Positions 1-8,063 of a stretch of DNA of 64,000 nucleotides are shown here, piece by piece. The position numbers and the translations under genes are program-made. This DNA is from CAWCHZ01 sp963795555 (GTDB lineage: Bacteria > Actinomycetota > Thermoleophilia > Solirubrobacterales > Solirubrobacteraceae), in contig CAWCHZ010000002.1 of NCBI GenBank assembly GCA_963795555.1, positions 1,178,001 to 1,242,000 of the forward strand. The letters are read 5' to 3'. The notes under the pieces were generated by a model. The model was not told where the DNA came from and did no database searches. It saw only the letters and a program-made list of their open reading frames with translations. The first letter of the stretch is position 1; each line of letters opens with the position of its first letter.

Positions 1-609
1 GACATCGAGGCACTGCTGAGGTCGGCCGGCGACACCGTCCCTCAGGACTCAGCCTGCGACACAACCCCCTCGAGCCCGGGCAGCGACGCCGCCCGTCAGG
101 ATGCGCCGCTCTTCCTGCCCTATCTGACCGGCGAGCGAGCACCGATCTGGGATGAGCGCCTGACCGCGTCGTGGCTCGGCGTGCGCGCCGCGCACGACCG
201 CTCCAGCCTGGCCTACGCAGCGCTCGAGGGCGTGGTGTTCGCGGCCGTGCGCCTCGCGGAGGCCGTGATCGGCTCCGCTGGAGCCACGGCCTCGACGCTG
301 CGCGCCAGCGGCGGCACGGTTCGCGGGCCGCTGATGCGTGCCCTCTGCCGCCGCGCGTTCGCCGAGCCGATCGGCTTCGTGGAGGGCGAGGTCGGCGCTC
401 TCGGCGCCGCGCTCGTCGCCCTGGCCGGCGTCCGGGCGACAAGGCTCAGCGACGTCGCGGCCCGCGCGGTACGAGAGCCCGACCTGGCTGAGCCGATCGC
501 CGACCCGATGGTGCGGGAGCGTTACGAGCGCTGGAGCGAGTTGGTGGACGCCGCCGCTCAGATCGCCGACCAGCCGCCGTCGACCGCGAGGTCGGCGCCT
601 GTTATGTAG
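1..609 (+). CDS. FGGY-family carbohydrate kinase, C-terminal part (5' end outside window)
   Basis: Frame 1 is open from the first base to the TAG at 607-609. The translation carries the FGGY-kinase segment FLPYLTGERAPIWD, then ASGGTVRGPLMRALC and EVGALGAALVALAG, which match the ATP-site half of xylulokinase/gluconokinase-type enzymes. These phosphorylate a sugar or polyol on entry to catabolism; the substrate cannot be read from this fragment. Two dehydrogenases and an aldo/keto reductase next door fit a sugar or polyol use locus (inference). The last 52 bases overlap the 3' end of the convergent dehydrogenase gene. I see no terminator between them. Confidence 0.85.
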   Translation, partial: DIEALLRSAGDTVPQDSACDTTPSSPGSDAARQDAPLFLPYLTGERAPIWDERLTASWLGVRAAHDRSSLAYAALEGVVFAAVRLAEAVIGSAGATASTLRASGGTVRGPLMRALCRRAFAEPIGFVEGEVGALGAALVALAGVRATRLSDVAARAVREPDLAEPIADPMVRERYERWSELVDAAAQIADQPPSTARSAPVM

Positions 610-1331
610 GACGCCTCATCGCTGGCGAGAAAGACCACGGCCTGGGCAACCTCGCGCGGATCGGCCACCCTCCCCAGCATCGTCTCGAGGCCGAGGTTCG
701 GCTGGCGCGAGGCCTCCTCGCGCGACCAGCCCTGCTCGGCCGCGAAGCGCTGAACGGCCGCGCTCCAGACGCCGCCGGGCGAGACGCTGTTGACGCGTAT
801 CCCGCTTCCAGCGAGGTCGAGCGCCATGCAGCGGGTCATCGTCAGCACCGCGCCCTTGGAGGTGTTGTAGGTGAGGAAGCCGGACTGGGCGATGTGACCG
901 GAGATCGAGGCGATGTTCACGATCGCGCCTCCGCCGGCAGACTGGATGTGGGGCACAACGTGCTTGGAGGTGAGAGCGACGCCGACGACGTTCACCGCGA
1001 GCACGGCGCCCCAATCCTCCGGTGTCGCCTCGAGACCTTTGAACACGAAAGTCCCGGCGTTGTTCACCAACACGGTCGGAGACCCGATCTCGTCGACGAT
1101 CCTCTGCACGCCCGCGCGAACCGCTTCCTCGTCGGAGACATCGGCCGCCGCAAAGGCGGTCCGGCTCCCGGTGTCACTTGTGATCTCGCGCGCCGCCCGC
1201 TCGGCGAGCCCGGCGTCGAGCTCCAGCACACCGACCGCAGCCCCCTCCTCGGCCATGAGCTGCGCGATCGCTCGGCCGATTCCCTCTCCGGCGCCCGTCA
1301 CGATCGCGATCTTGCCCTCGAGTCGTTGCAT
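558..1331 (-). CDS. Short-chain dehydrogenase/reductase (SDR), classical type
   Basis: 257 residues, a typical classical SDR length. The start is the ATG at 1331 because MQRLEGKIAIVTGAG aligns with family N-termini; the frame continues 51 codons upstream with no family-like sequence. The cofactor loop TGAGEGIG, the NNAG motif, the catalytic Ser of NIASISG, the YNTSK active site and the C-terminal YITGADLAVDGGW are all present. The enzyme oxidises or reduces an alcohol/ketone with NAD(P); the substrate is unknown. It is divergent from the aldo/keto reductase and convergent with the sugar kinase, so a related catabolic role is plausible. No strong Shine-Dalgarno sequence precedes the start. Confidence 0.9.
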   Translation of the reverse strand: MQRLEGKIAIVTGAGEGIGRAIAQLMAEEGAAVGVLELDAGLAERAAREITSDTGSRTAFAAADVSDEEAVRAGVQRIVDEIGSPTVLVNNAGTFVFKGLEATPEDWGAVLAVNVVGVALTSKHVVPHIQSAGGGAIVNIASISGHIAQSGFLTYNTSKGAVLTMTRCMALDLAGSGIRVNSVSPGGVWSAAVQRFAAEQGWSREEASRQPNLGLETMLGRVADPREVAQAVVFLASDEASYITGADLAVDGGWSAI

Positions 1332-1393
1332 GTCTGCTGTCGACCGGTCCAGTGCGGCCCAGCTGCGCCGCTGCGACTGAGCAACCCGCATGG

Positions 1394-1423
1394 TGGACAG
1401 CCCAGGGCGCAGGCCCCTATAGT
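1394..1423 (+). promoter_or_regulatory. Predicted sigma-70-type promoter for the aldo/keto reductase
   Basis: TGGACA (1394-1399), an 18-base spacer and TATAGT (1418-1423) each differ from the classical -35 and -10 boxes at one position. The site lies about 165 bases before the reductase ATG, which implies a long leader. That leader carries purine-rich near-repeats (GGGGTCGGAGGAG, then GGGGCCGGAGGAG) between about 1500 and 1545 and an open frame of 31 codons (GTG 1490 to TGA 1585) ending one base before the reductase start. Whether that short frame is translated is not known. Confidence 0.5.
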
Positions 1424-1586
1424 AAACGCTGGCTGGCGCGCAGCATCGCAGCGAGGCGCCGGAGGTCCAACGACAGGCCACCATTACACGTGCACCGCGA
1501 AGGGGTCGGAGGAGTCGGCGAGCTCGAAGGGGCCGGAGGAGCCTGCACGGCCGAAGGAGTCCACGAGGTGAAAGTGCCCGCCTGAC

Positions 1587-2633
1587 ATGCCGCTGATCGT
1601 CGATCCCCCCTACCAGCCGCAGTCAGACCGTTACGCACAGATGCCCTACCGTCGCTGCGGTCACAGCGGCATCATGCTTCCCATCATCTCGCTCGGGCTG
1701 TGGCGAAACTTCGGCAACACGCTGCCGTTCGCCGAGCTGCGCGCGATCTACCGGCGCGCCTTTGACGCGGGCATCACGCACTTCGATTTCGCCAACAACT
1801 ACGGGCTTCCCTTCGGCACCGCGGAGACGAACTTCGGTCGGGTGATCAAAGAGGACCTCAGGCCCTACCGCGACGAGCTGATGATCACCACCAAGGCCGG
1901 CTGGGACATGTGGCCCGGCCCCTACGGCAACTGGGGCTCGCGCAAGCACCTGCTCGCAAGCCTCGACCAGAGCCTGCGTCGGATGGGACTCGATTACGTC
2001 GACGTCTACTACCACCATCGGCCCGACCGCAACACTCCGCTCGAGGAGACGCTGGGCGCGCTGAGCAGCGCCGTCCATCAGGGCAAGGCGCTCTACGTCG
2101 GCATCTCCTCATATCCCGCTGATTTGACGCGGGAGGCGATCGGGATCCTCGCGGACCTGGGCACGCCGCTGCTCGTTCACCAGCCCTCCTACTCGATGCT
2201 CAACCGTTGGATCGAGCAGGACGGGCTCCTCGACGTCCTGCGCGACAACGGCGTCGGCTGCGTCGGGTTCTCGGTCGTCGCTCAGGGAATGCTCTCTGAC
2301 AAGTACCTCGACGGCGTGCCCGCTGAATCGCGCGCTGCGGAGAAGCGCTCGCTGTTCCCCGAATGGCTCAATGACGAGAACCTCGCCAAGATACGCTCCT
2401 TGAACGAGGTCGCCAAGCGTCGCGGGCAGACGCTGCCCCAGATGGCGATCGCCTGGGCGCTGCGGCGGCCGGAGATCACCTCGGTGCTGATCGGCGTCAA
2501 GCGGTTGGAGCAGTTGGAGCAGAACCTCAGGGCGCTCGACAAGCTCGACTTCTCCGCGGACGAGCTGGAGGAGATCGATCGCTACGCCACGGACAGCGGC
2601 ATCAACCTCTGGGCCGAGCAGCCCGCCGTCTGA
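1587..2633 (+). CDS. Aldo/keto reductase, YghZ/L-glyceraldehyde-3-phosphate reductase-like
   Basis: 348 residues. The N-terminal YRRCGHSGIMLPIISLGLW, the DFANNYGLP segment with the catalytic Tyr, the Lys in ITTKAGWDMW and the DYVDVYYHHRPD strand match the (beta/alpha)8 aldo/keto reductases, closest in character to the YghZ/GpR group that reduces L-glyceraldehyde 3-phosphate and related aldehydes with NADPH. The ending ITSVLIGVKRLEQLEQNL is the usual cofactor-binding stretch. It lies 22 bases upstream of a second SDR gene and was probably transcribed with it. The exact substrate is not deducible. Confidence 0.85.
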   Translation: MPLIVDPPYQPQSDRYAQMPYRRCGHSGIMLPIISLGLWRNFGNTLPFAELRAIYRRAFDAGITHFDFANNYGLPFGTAETNFGRVIKEDLRPYRDELMITTKAGWDMWPGPYGNWGSRKHLLASLDQSLRRMGLDYVDVYYHHRPDRNTPLEETLGALSSAVHQGKALYVGISSYPADLTREAIGILADLGTPLLVHQPSYSMLNRWIEQDGLLDVLRDNGVGCVGFSVVAQGMLSDKYLDGVPAESRAAEKRSLFPEWLNDENLAKIRSLNEVAKRRGQTLPQMAIAWALRRPEITSVLIGVKRLEQLEQNLRALDKLDFSADELEEIDRYATDSGINLWAEQPAV

Positions 2634-2655
2634 ACCCCTTGTCGCGGCTGTCGAG

Positions 2656-3444
2656 ATGAGCGTTGAGCGACGCGTCGCCGTGGTCACCGGCGGCGCCGGT
2701 GCGATCGGGCAGGCGATCGCCCAGAGCCTGGCGACCGCGAGCATCACGGTGGCCCTGTTCGACCTCAGCCCGGCGGTGGGCGAGATGGCCGCCGATCTCA
2801 ACCCCGCTGTCGGCGAGACGGCCGCTCCGCAAGGACCGGTCGGGCACTGCGGCGTCGAGGTCGACATCACGGAGGCGCAGGCGGTCGACGCCGCCGTCGC
2901 GGCCGTGACCGAGCGCTATGGCCGCCTCGACATCCTCGTCAACTGCGCGGGCGTGGCGCTGCGGCCCGAGGGCAGGAAGCCCACGATCGCGGAGGTCGAT
3001 GCGGACTCGTGGCGGCGCTCGATCGAGGTCAACCTCACGAGCGTGTTCCTCTGCTCCCGTGCGGTCATACCAGCGATGCGGGCAGGCGGGTGGGGCAGGA
3101 TCGTGACGCTGTCCTCGCAGGGGGGCAGGACCGGCGGCATCTTCTCCAGCGTCGACTATGGCGCAGCCAAGGCGGGGGTGATCGGCTTCTCGCGAACCCT
3201 GGCTGTCGAGGTCGGCCGTTACGGGATCACCGTGAACTGCGTCGCGCCCGGCCGCGTGCGCTCACCGATGACCGCCTATGGCTCCGAGGAGCAGGCCAAC
3301 GACGCCTTCCTGCAGAGCCTGCCGGTGGCGCGCATGGCCGAGACGAGTGAGGTTGCCGCCGCGGTCTGCTTTCTGTGCTCCGAGCAGGCCGGGTACATCA
3401 CCGGTGCCACGCTGGACGTCAACGGCGGCGGCTTCATGGGGTGA
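2656..3444 (+). CDS. Short-chain dehydrogenase/reductase (SDR), FabG-like
   Basis: 262 residues. TGGAGAIGQAIAQ forms the dinucleotide loop (residues about 11-23), VNCAGVA replaces the usual NNAG, TLSSQGG holds the catalytic Ser, and SSVDYGAAKAG carries Tyr and Lys. The C-terminus YITGATLDVNGG is typical. After the second beta strand there is an unusual internal near-repeat, SPAVGEMAADL followed by NPAVGETAA, about 12 residues apart. It follows the aldo/keto reductase by 22 bases in the same direction. Substrate unknown; an NAD(P)-linked polyol or keto-sugar step is the best guess from context. Confidence 0.9.
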   Translation: MSVERRVAVVTGGAGAIGQAIAQSLATASITVALFDLSPAVGEMAADLNPAVGETAAPQGPVGHCGVEVDITEAQAVDAAVAAVTERYGRLDILVNCAGVALRPEGRKPTIAEVDADSWRRSIEVNLTSVFLCSRAVIPAMRAGGWGRIVTLSSQGGRTGGIFSSVDYGAAKAGVIGFSRTLAVEVGRYGITVNCVAPGRVRSPMTAYGSEEQANDAFLQSLPVARMAETSEVAAAVCFLCSEQAGYITGATLDVNGGGFMG

Positions 3445-3502
3445 GTGCCGGCGGGCCTGATCGCCAGACAACCTCATGGTCTGATCGCCCGGTCTGGCCA
3501 CT

Positions 3503-3525
3503 AGTTAGCTAACTTAGCTAACTTA
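3503..3525. promoter_or_regulatory. Repeated palindrome, likely toxin-antitoxin operator overlapping its promoter
   Basis: Two perfect direct copies of TTAGCTAAC (3505-3513 and 3514-3522) each contain the palindrome TTAGCTAA; the first is extended to the perfect 12-base palindrome AGTTAGCTAACT (3503-3514). A -10-like TATGGT follows at 3524-3529, only 12 bases before the antitoxin ATG, with no Shine-Dalgarno sequence, so the transcript may be leaderless. Phd/VapB antitoxins commonly repress their own operon through such tandem palindromes (family knowledge). The AT-rich patch stands out against its GC-rich surroundings. Confidence 0.65.
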
Positions 3526-3541
3526 TGGTAGCCTGTCCGAG

Positions 3542-3778
3542 ATGCCGGAAGTCGGAATGCATGAGGCGAAGACCAGGCTCTCGCAGTTGGTCGAGCGTGC
3601 GGAGCGCGGCGAGGAGATCGTGATCACCCGCAACGGCAAGCCAGCCGTGAAGCTGACCCCGATCGCATCGGCAACCTCGCTGGCCGCGGTCCGCGGTGCG
3701 TGGCGCGGCCAGGTGCAGCTCGCGGAGGATTTCGACGAGCTGCCAGACGACATCGCCGAGGCCTTCGGCGCGATGTGA
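3542..3778 (+). CDS. Type II antitoxin, Phd/YefM-VapB family
   Basis: 78 residues beginning MPEVGMHEAKTRLSQLVERA, then GEEIVITRNGKPAVKLTPI: the standard Phd/YefM fold that dimerises and binds operator DNA. The C-terminal 35 residues (WRGQVQLAEDFDELPDDI) are the acidic, flexible toxin-neutralising tail. The stop TGA overlaps the toxin GTG by four bases (GTGA), which couples translation of the pair. The palindromic operator sits directly upstream, fitting autorepression. The family assignment is secure; in vivo activity is inferred. Confidence 0.9.
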   Translation: MPEVGMHEAKTRLSQLVERAERGEEIVITRNGKPAVKLTPIASATSLAAVRGAWRGQVQLAEDFDELPDDIAEAFGAM

Positions 3779-4149
3779 AGCTGCTGCTCGATACGCATGC
3801 AGCACTGTGGTGGTTGGCCGATGACACGCGAGTCGGCGGTGACGCGGAGCGGCAGCTGAGCGACGACACCAACCGCGTGTTGCTGAGCGCAGCGGTGATC
3901 TGGGAGGTTGCCATCAAGCGTTCGCTTGGGAAGCTCCAGGCGCCAGCCGATCTGGCGCCAACGCTGCTTGATGCCGGGGCTCAGCCGCTGCCGGTCACCC
4001 TCGATCACGCAGCCGCCGTAGCGGCACTGCCGTGGCACCACCGTGATCCGTTCGATCGGCTGCTGGTCGCACAGGCCCTAAGCGAAGGCGCTGTGATCGT
4101 TTCGCAGGACAACCGCCTGCGAGACTATGGCGTGTCGCTGATTTGGTAG
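3775..4149 (+). CDS. PIN-domain toxin (VapC-like ribonuclease)
   Basis: 124 residues from the GTG at 3775, chosen because it overlaps the antitoxin stop as GTGA and gives the canonical N-terminus KLLLDTHAALWWL. The four acidic PIN-domain residues are visible: D6 (LLLDTH), E44 (VIWEVAIK), D94 (RDPFDRLLVAQ) and D112 (VSQDNRL). They would bind Mg/Mn for single-strand RNA cleavage; free VapC toxins usually cut tRNA or rRNA (family knowledge). Its last 25 bases overlap the 3' end of the opposite-strand unknown gene, so the cassette sits tightly between neighbours. Confidence 0.9.
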   Translation: MKLLLDTHAALWWLADDTRVGGDAERQLSDDTNRVLLSAAVIWEVAIKRSLGKLQAPADLAPTLLDAGAQPLPVTLDHAAAVAALPWHHRDPFDRLLVAQALSEGAVIVSQDNRLRDYGVSLIW

Positions 4150-6287
4150 CGTCGCGGTCGCGGCGAGATCGCCTCCTCGGGGGTGGCGAGCGCGCCGAGG
4201 GGCATGTCGACCCACGGCGAGCCGTTGACCCAGCGCCAGAAGTCGTCTCCGGTCAGGATCCCGCTGGTCGAGTAGCCCAGCGCCTGTAGCGCCGCCAGCG
4301 TCGTCGTGATCACGTCGCTGTCGAACGTCGCCGTCCAGGTGAAGTAGTGACCGGTCTTGGCGGTGATCCCCTTGATCTGGCCGCTGTAGGTCACGTACAT
4401 CTCGCCAGAGGCGTAGACGTGCATCGAGTCGTCGCCCATCAGCGCCAGGACGCGGCTGCCCTGCGTGAGCTGCGAGTGATTGGGGCGCTGGGCGCGGTTG
4501 AGCAGCGCCATGTCGGGGTGGCAGCGCAGCTGGAAGCGACCGTCGCCCTTGAGCTGGACGATCACGAACAGGGACATCGTCAGCTTCGTCCCGTCGTGCG
4601 CGGTGACCGGCGGGTACTTGTCGTCGTCGTGGATCGACGCGCCGACCGCCAGCCGCGTTGGGTACCACAACTGCATCGTGTTGTCCGTCGCGGGCGGATA
4701 GACACAGCCGGCGTCGGGCAGCCCGGCGTCGCCGATCTGCGGGAAGCGCGAGAAGCGGAAGAGGTCCTCCCAGAGGTGGCGGTTCTCATAGGGGCCGCCC
4801 CGGGGCTGGATCCGCAGCAGCGTGCGGGCGATCGTGGGGTTCGCCGGGTTGACCGTGTTGGTCGGATCCTCGTGGGGCTCGTGCGGTTCGATCGAGCTGC
4901 CCAGCCCAGCGCCGATGGCGATGCCCGCCGCGATGCCCGCGGCCGCCCCCGGGGGACCCGCGAGGATGCCGCCGATCACCCCCCAGGTGATCCCCATCAC
5001 CACCGCGCCCGCCACCGCCAGCCAGCCCTCCGGCTCGGCCGAGTCCCCCGTCAGGTAGCGCCGGTGGGCCTCGTTGAGGCGGGCCGGGGTCACCGTCGGC
5101 GACAGATCGACGAGCTGCTGGATCTGGGCATCGGTCAGACCGGGCACCGCAAACGCGTCGATCACGTCGCGGACATCGTCGGCGGTGATCTTGTAGCCCT
5201 CGAGGAAGTCCATCCCGGGCTGCAGGACGGTCGCGTTGGAGATCGTGAAGGCGCAGTCGTCGACCAGCTGGCCCTGGATGCTGCGCAGGCGATAGCCGAC
5301 GTGACCGCCGTGGTTATCGGGGTTCTGGTTGACGGCGATGTAGACCCCGTTGAGGCCCTTGAAGACCGCCCCGATGATCCCGATCGCCTGTGCGTTGAGC
5401 TGCTCGTCGGCGCCAATCGCCCGGATCCAGTCGGCCGAGCGGGGCGCCTGCACCTGCACGTAGTAGTCCCAGTCCGGACGCACGCTGGCATAGAGCTTCA
5501 TGCCGCTGTAGGGCTGACTGGGCGACAGCGCGAGCTGCCCGTTGGGCAGCTTGATCAGGTCCCAGAGAAACGGCGACCCGTCGGCGGGATCGCAGTTCAG
5601 CGCGCTGTAGAGCCAGTTATAGGTGACCCGGAGGATTCCGCGCCCGGCGTCGGAGTTGAGCTGCGCGCGCAGGAACGGCCCCGGCTGGGCGCACTGATAC
5701 AGACAGGCAAGCGAGCCGTCGTCGGGCATGTTGCTCGGCCGGTCCGAAGGGTCGTGCTTGAACGCCCAGAGCTTGAACGGCTGGGCGGGCCCCTTGGCGC
5801 GGTAGGTCTTGGCGTAGAAGACGGCATGGGGGTCGGCGAACGGCTGCTCCCACTGGACCGCCAGGCGGTACCAGTAGGCACCGTTGGTCTCGATCGCCGG
5901 GCCGGGCTCGAACGTCGAGCCCTTCCAGCCCATGTAATCGGCGCCCCCGACCAGCGACGGCGGATAGACGGCGACGTTGACGGTGGACGCTCCCGGACCG
6001 GTGACGCAGATGTAGGAGATGCAGTTGACCTCCTGGGTGGGACCCTCCGTCAGCACGGTCAGCAGGCCGGGCGTGTTGGGCGGGTTGACGGACGAGACCG
6101 ACTGGTCGGCGGGGTCGAAGACGCCCCCGGAGGTTGGGTCGAGCGTCCAGCCGGAGGCGCCCAGCAGCACCTTGGCCCAGCCCCCGCCCGAGACGGCGAC
6201 CACCGGCCGCATCGGATACTCGGCAAGGCTGAAGGGCGGCGTCGGAGCCTGCAGCGCCGCCGGTTGCTCGACTGTTGCTCCCGCCAT
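4125..6287 (-). CDS. Unknown 720-residue protein with central glycine-zipper segment
   Basis: I do not recognise this family. A strong GGAGGAA six bases before the ATG supports the start. There is no signal peptide. Residues 1-350 are rich in Trp, Tyr, Gly and Pro with beta-strand patterning; LWDLIKLPNGQLALSPS and GVYIAVNQNPDNHGGHVGYR (about 241-332) recall beta-trefoil-like repeats, a tentative reading. Residues about 421-464 are a hydrophobic stretch with Gly spaced three to four apart (GITWGVIGGILAG, GIAAGIAIGAGLG), a glycine zipper able to insert in membrane. The last 250 residues again look beta-rich and soluble (DDDKYPPVTAHDGTKL). It lies 17 bases behind a methyltransferase gene and was probably cotranscribed. 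A pore-forming or secreted surface role is possible but unproven. Confidence 0.8.
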   Translation of the reverse strand: MAGATVEQPAALQAPTPPFSLAEYPMRPVVAVSGGGWAKVLLGASGWTLDPTSGGVFDPADQSVSSVNPPNTPGLLTVLTEGPTQEVNCISYICVTGPGASTVNVAVYPPSLVGGADYMGWKGSTFEPGPAIETNGAYWYRLAVQWEQPFADPHAVFYAKTYRAKGPAQPFKLWAFKHDPSDRPSNMPDDGSLACLYQCAQPGPFLRAQLNSDAGRGILRVTYNWLYSALNCDPADGSPFLWDLIKLPNGQLALSPSQPYSGMKLYASVRPDWDYYVQVQAPRSADWIRAIGADEQLNAQAIGIIGAVFKGLNGVYIAVNQNPDNHGGHVGYRLRSIQGQLVDDCAFTISNATVLQPGMDFLEGYKITADDVRDVIDAFAVPGLTDAQIQQLVDLSPTVTPARLNEAHRRYLTGDSAEPEGWLAVAGAVVMGITWGVIGGILAGPPGAAAGIAAGIAIGAGLGSSIEPHEPHEDPTNTVNPANPTIARTLLRIQPRGGPYENRHLWEDLFRFSRFPQIGDAGLPDAGCVYPPATDNTMQLWYPTRLAVGASIHDDDKYPPVTAHDGTKLTMSLFVIVQLKGDGRFQLRCHPDMALLNRAQRPNHSQLTQGSRVLALMGDDSMHVYASGEMYVTYSGQIKGITAKTGHYFTWTATFDSDVITTTLAALQALGYSTSGILTGDDFWRWVNGSPWVDMPLGALATPEEAISPRPRRYQISDTP

Positions 6288-6304
6288 GGCTCGTTCCTCC
6301 CGCT

Positions 6305-6868
6305 CTAGGTTGCCGCGCGGAGCAGCATCATCGACCGCGCACGATCAGTTTGCACATAACTGCCAGAACCGAGCAGTTCCTCGACAAATGCCACCACGCC
6401 CGGGTAGCGGTCGGTGTAGTCGTGAAACGCGATCAAGGCCCCATCGACCAGCCAAGGCTCGAAGTGACGAAAGTCGCGGGCGACGTTGTCGTAATCGTGC
6501 AGTCCGTCGATGAACAACAGCGAAATCGGCCGCTTCCAGGCGGTTTCATAGGACAGGCTCCGGATAGGCTGGACTACGTCGGTCACGCCGAATCGATTCA
6601 CATTGGCAGTGAACTCTTCGAACGTAGATCCGGCGTGCTCGACAGCGTCGGCTGTCCCGATCTCACCCTGGTGAGGGTCGATCGCGTAGACGCGGGCACG
6701 CGTACTGAGCGCTTTCACGGTCCTCGCAAGCACGATTGTGGAGCGGCCGCAAAAGCTTCCCACCTCGACGATCACGTGCGGCGCCGGGAGCTCACGCAGC
6801 GCCAGCTCGGCGGCACCAATCAAGAGCTCGGCCTCTTCGTCAAACAGCCAGCCTTGGATCGTTTGCAT
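6305..6868 (-). CDS. Class I SAM-dependent methyltransferase, small Methyltransf_24-type
   Basis: 187 residues from the ATG at 6868 (MQTIQGWLFDEEAELL); an in-frame upstream extension to 6949 looks noncoding. Motif I is VIVEVGSFCGRSTIVLA, the acidic end of strand beta2 is VYAIDPHQGE, and ISLLFIDGLHDYDNVARDF plus LIAFHDYTDRYPGVVAFV are hallmark segments of the Methyltransf_24 group found with O-methyltransferases and glycan-modifying enzymes. The His-Asp of GLHDYD and FHDY may bind metal. Substrate unknown. The gene precedes the 720-residue protein on the same strand with a 17-base gap, so that protein or its product could be the target (inference). Confidence 0.8.
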   Translation of the reverse strand: MQTIQGWLFDEEAELLIGAAELALRELPAPHVIVEVGSFCGRSTIVLARTVKALSTRARVYAIDPHQGEIGTADAVEHAGSTFEEFTANVNRFGVTDVVQPIRSLSYETAWKRPISLLFIDGLHDYDNVARDFRHFEPWLVDGALIAFHDYTDRYPGVVAFVEELLGSGSYVQTDRARSMMLLRAAT

Positions 6869-7013
6869 CGCCTCGATAATGCAGCGGTGACCCCGATCGG
6901 CGTCGTCGCAAGACCGTTCCGTTCCCCAAACCACCGGCCGACCTCTCATCGCCCACGACGAAGCTCATACAGCACCCAGCTTCGCTTCTTCTACGAGCTA
7001 GTCAAGCTTCAGC

Positions 7014-8063
7014 TTACCGCTGTGGTACACGTCTGTCTCTGTCGAGGCCTCCGGTACGTGCTTCGCGGAAGCTGACGAGACGCCCGCGTCGCTCGTCGTA
7101 GAGCTTGAGTCGCGTCGCGCGGAGGCCGTCGATCAGAGACAGCGTCGGAACGTCGTGGAGCGCCGGAGTCCGATCATGGGCGCGCTTGAGGTTGTAGCTG
7201 GGGACGTGGGCATTGAGGTGGTGGATGTGGTGGTAGCCGATGTTGCCGGTGGCGAAGCGCAGCAGGGCGGGAAGCCTCAGGTAGGAGCTTCCGCGCAGTG
7301 CCGCGTCAGTGAAACTCCAGCTCCCACTCTCGTCCCAGTAGGCATCCTCGAACTGGTGCTGCACGTAGAACAGCCAGATTCCGATCGATCCCGCCAGGAG
7401 GGCGGGCAGGACGACCACGAGCAGGTAGTCGCGCCATCCAACCAGCCAGACGAGCAGTCCGACGATCACGGCGAGCGCGGCGTCCGTCGCGAGCACACTG
7501 CGCCGCATCCGCGGGCGGGCGCCCTTGGCGACGATGCGCGGGCCAATGACCATCGCCACGATCGGGCCGAGCCCGAACATGACCAACGGGTTGCGCAACA
7601 GCCGGTAGCCCAGCCTGCCTCTCCTCGGAAGCGCGTCGTACTCGGCCACCGTGAGCGTGCGCACGTCGCCGGTGCCGCGCTGATCGAGGTTGCCCGAGGT
7701 GGCGTGGTGGGCCGCATGGTCGTGGCGCCAGCGATGGAAGGGCGAGTACAGGAGCAGCCCGATCGAGCGGCCCAGCCACAAGTTCGCGCGCCGGCACGCC
7801 AGGAACGAGCCGTGCGAGCAGTCGTGGAAGACGATGAACGAGCGCACCAGGAAGGCCGCCGCCGGGATGCCGAGCAGCAGCGCGAGCGGCGACCGTCCGA
7901 GCAGCACGTAGATCGCAGCGCAGAGGCCCACGTACGGGACCACCGACGTCGCGAGGGACAGAGCCGCGCGCCGTGAGTCCGGCAGCGCAAACGGAGCGAG
8001 CTGCTCCCGCCAGCACCGGGCATCCGCGCCGCGCCCGACCGTCGTCCGAATTGTGGTGCTCAT
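7014..8063 (-). CDS. Membrane fatty acid desaturase / hydroxylase-like protein
   Basis: 349 residues with three histidine boxes: HDCSH (80-84), HDHAAHH (114-120) and HHIHH in GYHHIHHLNAH near the C-terminus, the eight-His di-iron signature of membrane acyl-lipid desaturases. Hydrophobic segments at about 34-56, 60-80, 150-175 and 205-235 fit a four-helix integral protein. Such enzymes insert a double bond in membrane-lipid acyl chains using O2 and an electron donor. The gene overlaps the helicase stop/start by four bases (ATGA). Helicase plus desaturase in one transcript suggests a cold-adaptation unit (inference). Confidence 0.88.
   Translation of the reverse strand: MSTTIRTTVGRGADARCWREQLAPFALPDSRRAALSLATSVVPYVGLCAAIYVLLGRSPLALLLGIPAAAFLVRSFIVFHDCSHGSFLACRRANLWLGRSIGLLLYSPFHRWRHDHAAHHATSGNLDQRGTGDVRTLTVAEYDALPRRGRLGYRLLRNPLVMFGLGPIVAMVIGPRIVAKGARPRMRRSVLATDAALAVIVGLLVWLVGWRDYLLVVVLPALLAGSIGIWLFYVQHQFEDAYWDESGSWSFTDAALRGSSYLRLPALLRFATGNIGYHHIHHLNAHVPSYNLKRAHDRTPALHDVPTLSLIDGLRATRLKLYDERRGRLVSFREARTGGLDRDRRVPQR

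Noticed and set aside
4347..6308. 653-codon plus-strand frame opposite the 720-residue protein
   Set aside because: The minus-strand frame has a strong GGAGGAA site and balanced Trp, Tyr, Phe, Lys and Cys; the plus frame is Arg/Asp/Val/Gly/His-rich with no motif.
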